From NCBI GenBank assembly GCA_016926255.1, contig JAFGOY010000018.1, forward strand, positions 1-64,000: a stretch of 64,000 nt of DNA. The letters are read 5' to 3'. Shown one piece after another: positions 61,730 to 64,000 of the stretch. The notes under the pieces are model-generated. The model did not search any database. It saw only the letters and a program-made list of their open reading frames with translations, and was not told where the DNA came from. The position numbers were made by a program, and so were the translations under genes. This DNA comes from Anaerolineae bacterium. GTDB lineage: Bacteria > Chloroflexota > Anaerolineae > Aggregatilineales > UBA3940. Every line of letters starts with the position of its first letter. Positions within the stretch are counted from its first letter, which is position 1.

Positions 61730-64000
61730 TCACTCCGAGTGATGATTTCCATTCGCGGGCAACCAGATCGTGAACTCCGCGCCTTTGCCGGGGATTCCGT
61801 CGCTCCTGATCTCGATCTTCCCCCGGTGCTGCTCGATGATCTCGCAGGCAATCGCCAGTCCCAGCCCGGTGCCCGGTGCCCCTGATGCATAGGCCGCCGA
61901 TCCCCGGAAGAAGCGTTCGAAAAGATGCGGCATTTCCAGCGGCGGGATGCCCGGCCCGGTGTCAATCACGCTGATCCCCGACCAGACCCGGTCTTCCTCG
62001 TGCCGCACCCTGGTCGTCACTTCGACCAGGCCCCCTTTGGGCGTGTAGTTCAGCGCATTGGTCAGCAGCACACTCAACGCCTCGCCGATCATGGACGGGT
62101 CGGCGCGAACCTGCTTTAACTCGTCGCTGGGATTGAACTCCATCGTCAGGCCGCGTTCTTCGGCCAGCGAGCGCCGGTCTTCGACATACTGGCGGGCCAG
62201 TTCGTTGAGATCGGCATGTGCGGGGGAGAAGATCAGCCGGTTCTGATCCAGCCGGGAGAGGAACAGCAGCCCCTCGACGATATGTTCCAGGCGCAGCGTC
62301 TCCCGATTGAGCGTCTCCAGGTACTGCTTCGACTTGCCGGGGTTCAGGCTCATCAACTGGTGGTGGAGCTTCAAATTGGTGATCGGCGTCCGCAGTTCGT
62401 GGGAAACATTCGAGACGAAGTCGTCCTTGACCTGCGACAGCGCGGTCAGTTCGCGGTTCGCCTTTTCCAGTTCCGCCGTCCGCTCGGCGACTGCCTGTTC
62501 GAGCAGCTCGCTGTACTGCGCCAACTGGTGATACAGTGTCGCGTTCTGAATGGCGACCGCCAGTTGGTCGGCGATGGTCTGGACGGTATGGACATCCATT
62601 TCGGTAAAGGCATTGACCGCTTCACTCTGTACATCGAACACACCGATCACAATATCGCGCAGCATGATCGGCACTGCCAGCTCGGATTGGGTGTTGATTT
62701 CTCCCTCGTAGCCAGGGATATATCGTTCGTCTCTGGATATATCGGGCACCAGAAGCGGTTCACCCGCTCCTGCAACCCAGCCGGTGATTCCCTCTTTGCC
62801 GATTTTGGCCCTCAGCCCATTAAATACCGAATCCTGTCCCTGATGGACAGAAGCACGCACGACGACTTCGTCGCCCTCAACCATCAGTATCCCGGCACTC
62901 GTATAGCCGAAGGTCTTGCACATCAACCGGACTGCCTCCCGGAGCAGGTCATCGAGGTCAAGAATCGAAGTCGCCCGCCGCCCGATCTGACTGACCAGTT
63001 CCAGGCGCGAAGCGCGCTCCTGGGTCAGCTTGTGGAGCCGGGCATTATGGATCGCCACCGCAGCCTGGTCGGCGAACAGGGTCAGCAGGCGAAGTTCGTG
63101 CTTTGTAAATGGTGCCGCCCCTTCCTCCTGCCGGGCCGCGTTGACTACCCCCAGGAATTCGCCTGCCCAGTAGATCGGCGCGGCCATCACCGAGCGCGGG
63201 GAAACCCCAACGCCCTGCTTCGCCGCGCCCTCCCAGGCCAGGTAATCGTCGACCATCATCGGTTCGCCGGTGTTCCACGCCTTGCCCGACAGTCCCTCGC
63301 CGCGCGCGCGCCTCACGCCGAGCAGTTCAGGCTCACCCAGGCTGACCACCCGCTCCAGGTTGTCCTCGCCCAGATCGTAGAAATAGACGCCCCCCACATT
63401 GGCATCGAGCAACCGGAGCGCGCTTTCGGTGATCGACTTGAGCAGCATATCGAGATTGAGTTCTCCGGTGATATTCAACGTCACCTGGCGCAGTTCCTCT
63501 AATTCAACTACCGAACGCTCTGCCTTGGTGCGCATCCGCGCCTGCTGGATGGTCACCGCAAGCTGGTTCGCCAGGTCCTGAATCAGATCGTTATGTTCAG
63601 GCAAAAAGCTCCCCGGCCGATCTGCGCCCAAACTTAACACGCCGATCAGATGTTCCTGGTACAACAGCGGTGCGCTGGCACACGCCCTGACGCCTTCTCC
63701 ACAGAAGATGATTCCGGACTGTCCCGACTCCTGCTGTGTGTTCACATCATCGACGATGATGATTTTCCCGGAGTTCAGCCGGTCGATGGTCTCCCGGTCG
63801 AGTTCGACGGGTGGAATCTCAATCCGGCGCCTGCCCTTCGCCGTCGACTGTACGGCAAGGGGGGTCAGCATCGAGGTGTTCTCGTTAAAAATCTGGACAA
63901 CCGCCCGGCTGCTCGGTATCAGGCTGAAAATCCGGCGCAGCGCGGCCTGGGCGATCTCTTCCGACGACCGGGCAACGATGATCCCCCGGTCGATCTCTCG
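61730..64000 (-). CDS. Multi-GAF sensor histidine kinase (5' end outside window)
   Basis: The frame stays open to the window end: 43 codons upstream of the ATG at 63871 have no stop and read as GAF sequence (REIDRGIIVARSSEEIAQAA). From there: end of GAF 1, GAF 2 (LNLDMLLKSITESALRLLDA to LFADQAAVAIHNARL), GAF 3 (LDLDDLLREAVRLMCKTFGY to IADQLAVAIQNATLY), a coiled coil, HisKA with NVSHELRTPITNLKLHHQLM, HATPase with LLTNALNYTPKGG, DTGPGIPP and GTGLGLAI. Soluble as far as seen. No receiver domain. It senses through GAF-bound small molecules, unknown. Convergent with the lectin-like gene, 11 bases apart. Confidence 0.9.
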   Translation of the reverse strand, partial: REIDRGIIVARSSEEIAQAALRRIFSLIPSSRAVVQIFNENTSMLTPLAVQSTAKGRRRIEIPPVELDRETIDRLNSGKIIIVDDVNTQQESGQSGIIFCGEGVRACASAPLLYQEHLIGVLSLGADRPGSFLPEHNDLIQDLANQLAVTIQQARMRTKAERSVVELEELRQVTLNITGELNLDMLLKSITESALRLLDANVGGVYFYDLGEDNLERVVSLGEPELLGVRRARGEGLSGKAWNTGEPMMVDDYLAWEGAAKQGVGVSPRSVMAAPIYWAGEFLGVVNAARQEEGAAPFTKHELRLLTLFADQAAVAIHNARLHKLTQERASRLELVSQIGRRATSILDLDDLLREAVRLMCKTFGYTSAGILMVEGDEVVVRASVHQGQDSVFNGLRAKIGKEGITGWVAGAGEPLLVPDISRDERYIPGYEGEINTQSELAVPIMLRDIVIGVFDVQSEAVNAFTEMDVHTVQTIADQLAVAIQNATLYHQLAQYSELLEQAVAERTAELEKANRELTALSQVKDDFVSNVSHELRTPITNLKLHHQLMSLNPGKSKQYLETLNRETLRLEHIVEGLLFLSRLDQNRLIFSPAHADLNELARQYVEDRRSLAEERGLTMEFNPSDELKQVRADPSMIGEALSVLLTNALNYTPKGGLVEVTTRVRHEEDRVWSGISVIDTGPGIPPLEMPHLFERFFRGSAAYASGAPGTGLGLAIACEIIEQHRGKIEIRSDGIPGKGAEFTIWLPANGNHHSE

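Overview
This 64-kb window is GC-rich bacterial chromosome of average-looking gene density. It holds about 46 protein genes and no rRNA, tRNA or CRISPR array that I could see. The gene set best fits Chloroflexota, probably an Anaerolineae-type lineage: many multi-domain sensor kinases, FHA proteins, a Roco GTPase, an orphan Flp pilin, GTG and TTG starts behind strong Shine-Dalgarno sites, and gene gaps packed with short palindromic repeats. That placement is inference from gene content; no phylogenetic marker was compared.

Layout. 0-10 kb: a LURP-one-like protein, a major facilitator (MFS) transporter whose 5' flank carries a frameshifted scrap of an error-prone DNA polymerase gene, an alpha/beta hydrolase, a two-gene operon joining a UTP-sugar-1-phosphate uridylyltransferase to a glucuronokinase-like GHMP kinase, a CPBP protease, a membrane protein, a second MFS transporter and a DUF1028 protein. 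10-20.4 kb is a signalling block: a histidine kinase with a nidogen-like sensor, a membrane VWA-FHA protein with a repetitive acidic tail, a protein with five treble-clef zinc fingers, an LRR-Roc-COR GTPase, and a HEAT-repeat/FHA protein that keeps a relic of a protein-kinase C-lobe. 20.5 kb holds a small MITE-like element. 20.8-29.6 kb holds three tandem paralogous soluble kinases with a LacI-type ligand-binding domain at the N-terminus; two share an upstream element with exactly conserved spacing.

29.7-45.2 kb: membrane proteins (one paralogous to the one at 7 kb), an MGDG-synthase-like glycosyltransferase, a CorA channel, a DUF4236/TPR protein, two membrane-anchored pentapeptide-repeat proteins, a Gfo/Idh oxidoreductase, a SnoaL-like protein, a TolB-like lipoprotein, an HD phosphohydrolase, the ribosome-associated GTPase BipA and a site-2 protease. 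45.4-64 kb: a Flp pilin, a ZIP transporter, an EamA exporter, an AT-richer AlbA_2 (Schlafen-type) gene, a dolichol-phosphate-mannose-synthase-like transferase, two tandem secreted glycosidase-like proteins, a cold-shock-domain/DEAD-box helicase fusion behind a leader terminator, a phospholipase D/methyltransferase pair, an HpcH/HpaI aldolase, a squalene/phytoene synthase, an anchored lectin-like protein and a GAF-rich histidine kinase cut by the window end.

The genes do not form one pathway. The recurring themes are environmental sensing without adjacent response regulators, phosphothreonine reading by FHA domains without an intact Ser/Thr kinase in the window, and heavy invasion of gene gaps (and even gene ends) by several families of short palindromic repeats. 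No single locus here is a clear new defence or mobile system; the best candidates for new biology are the LacI-kinase trio, the HEAT/kinase-relic/FHA protein, the cold-shock helicase with its leader, and the secreted glycosidase-like pair.
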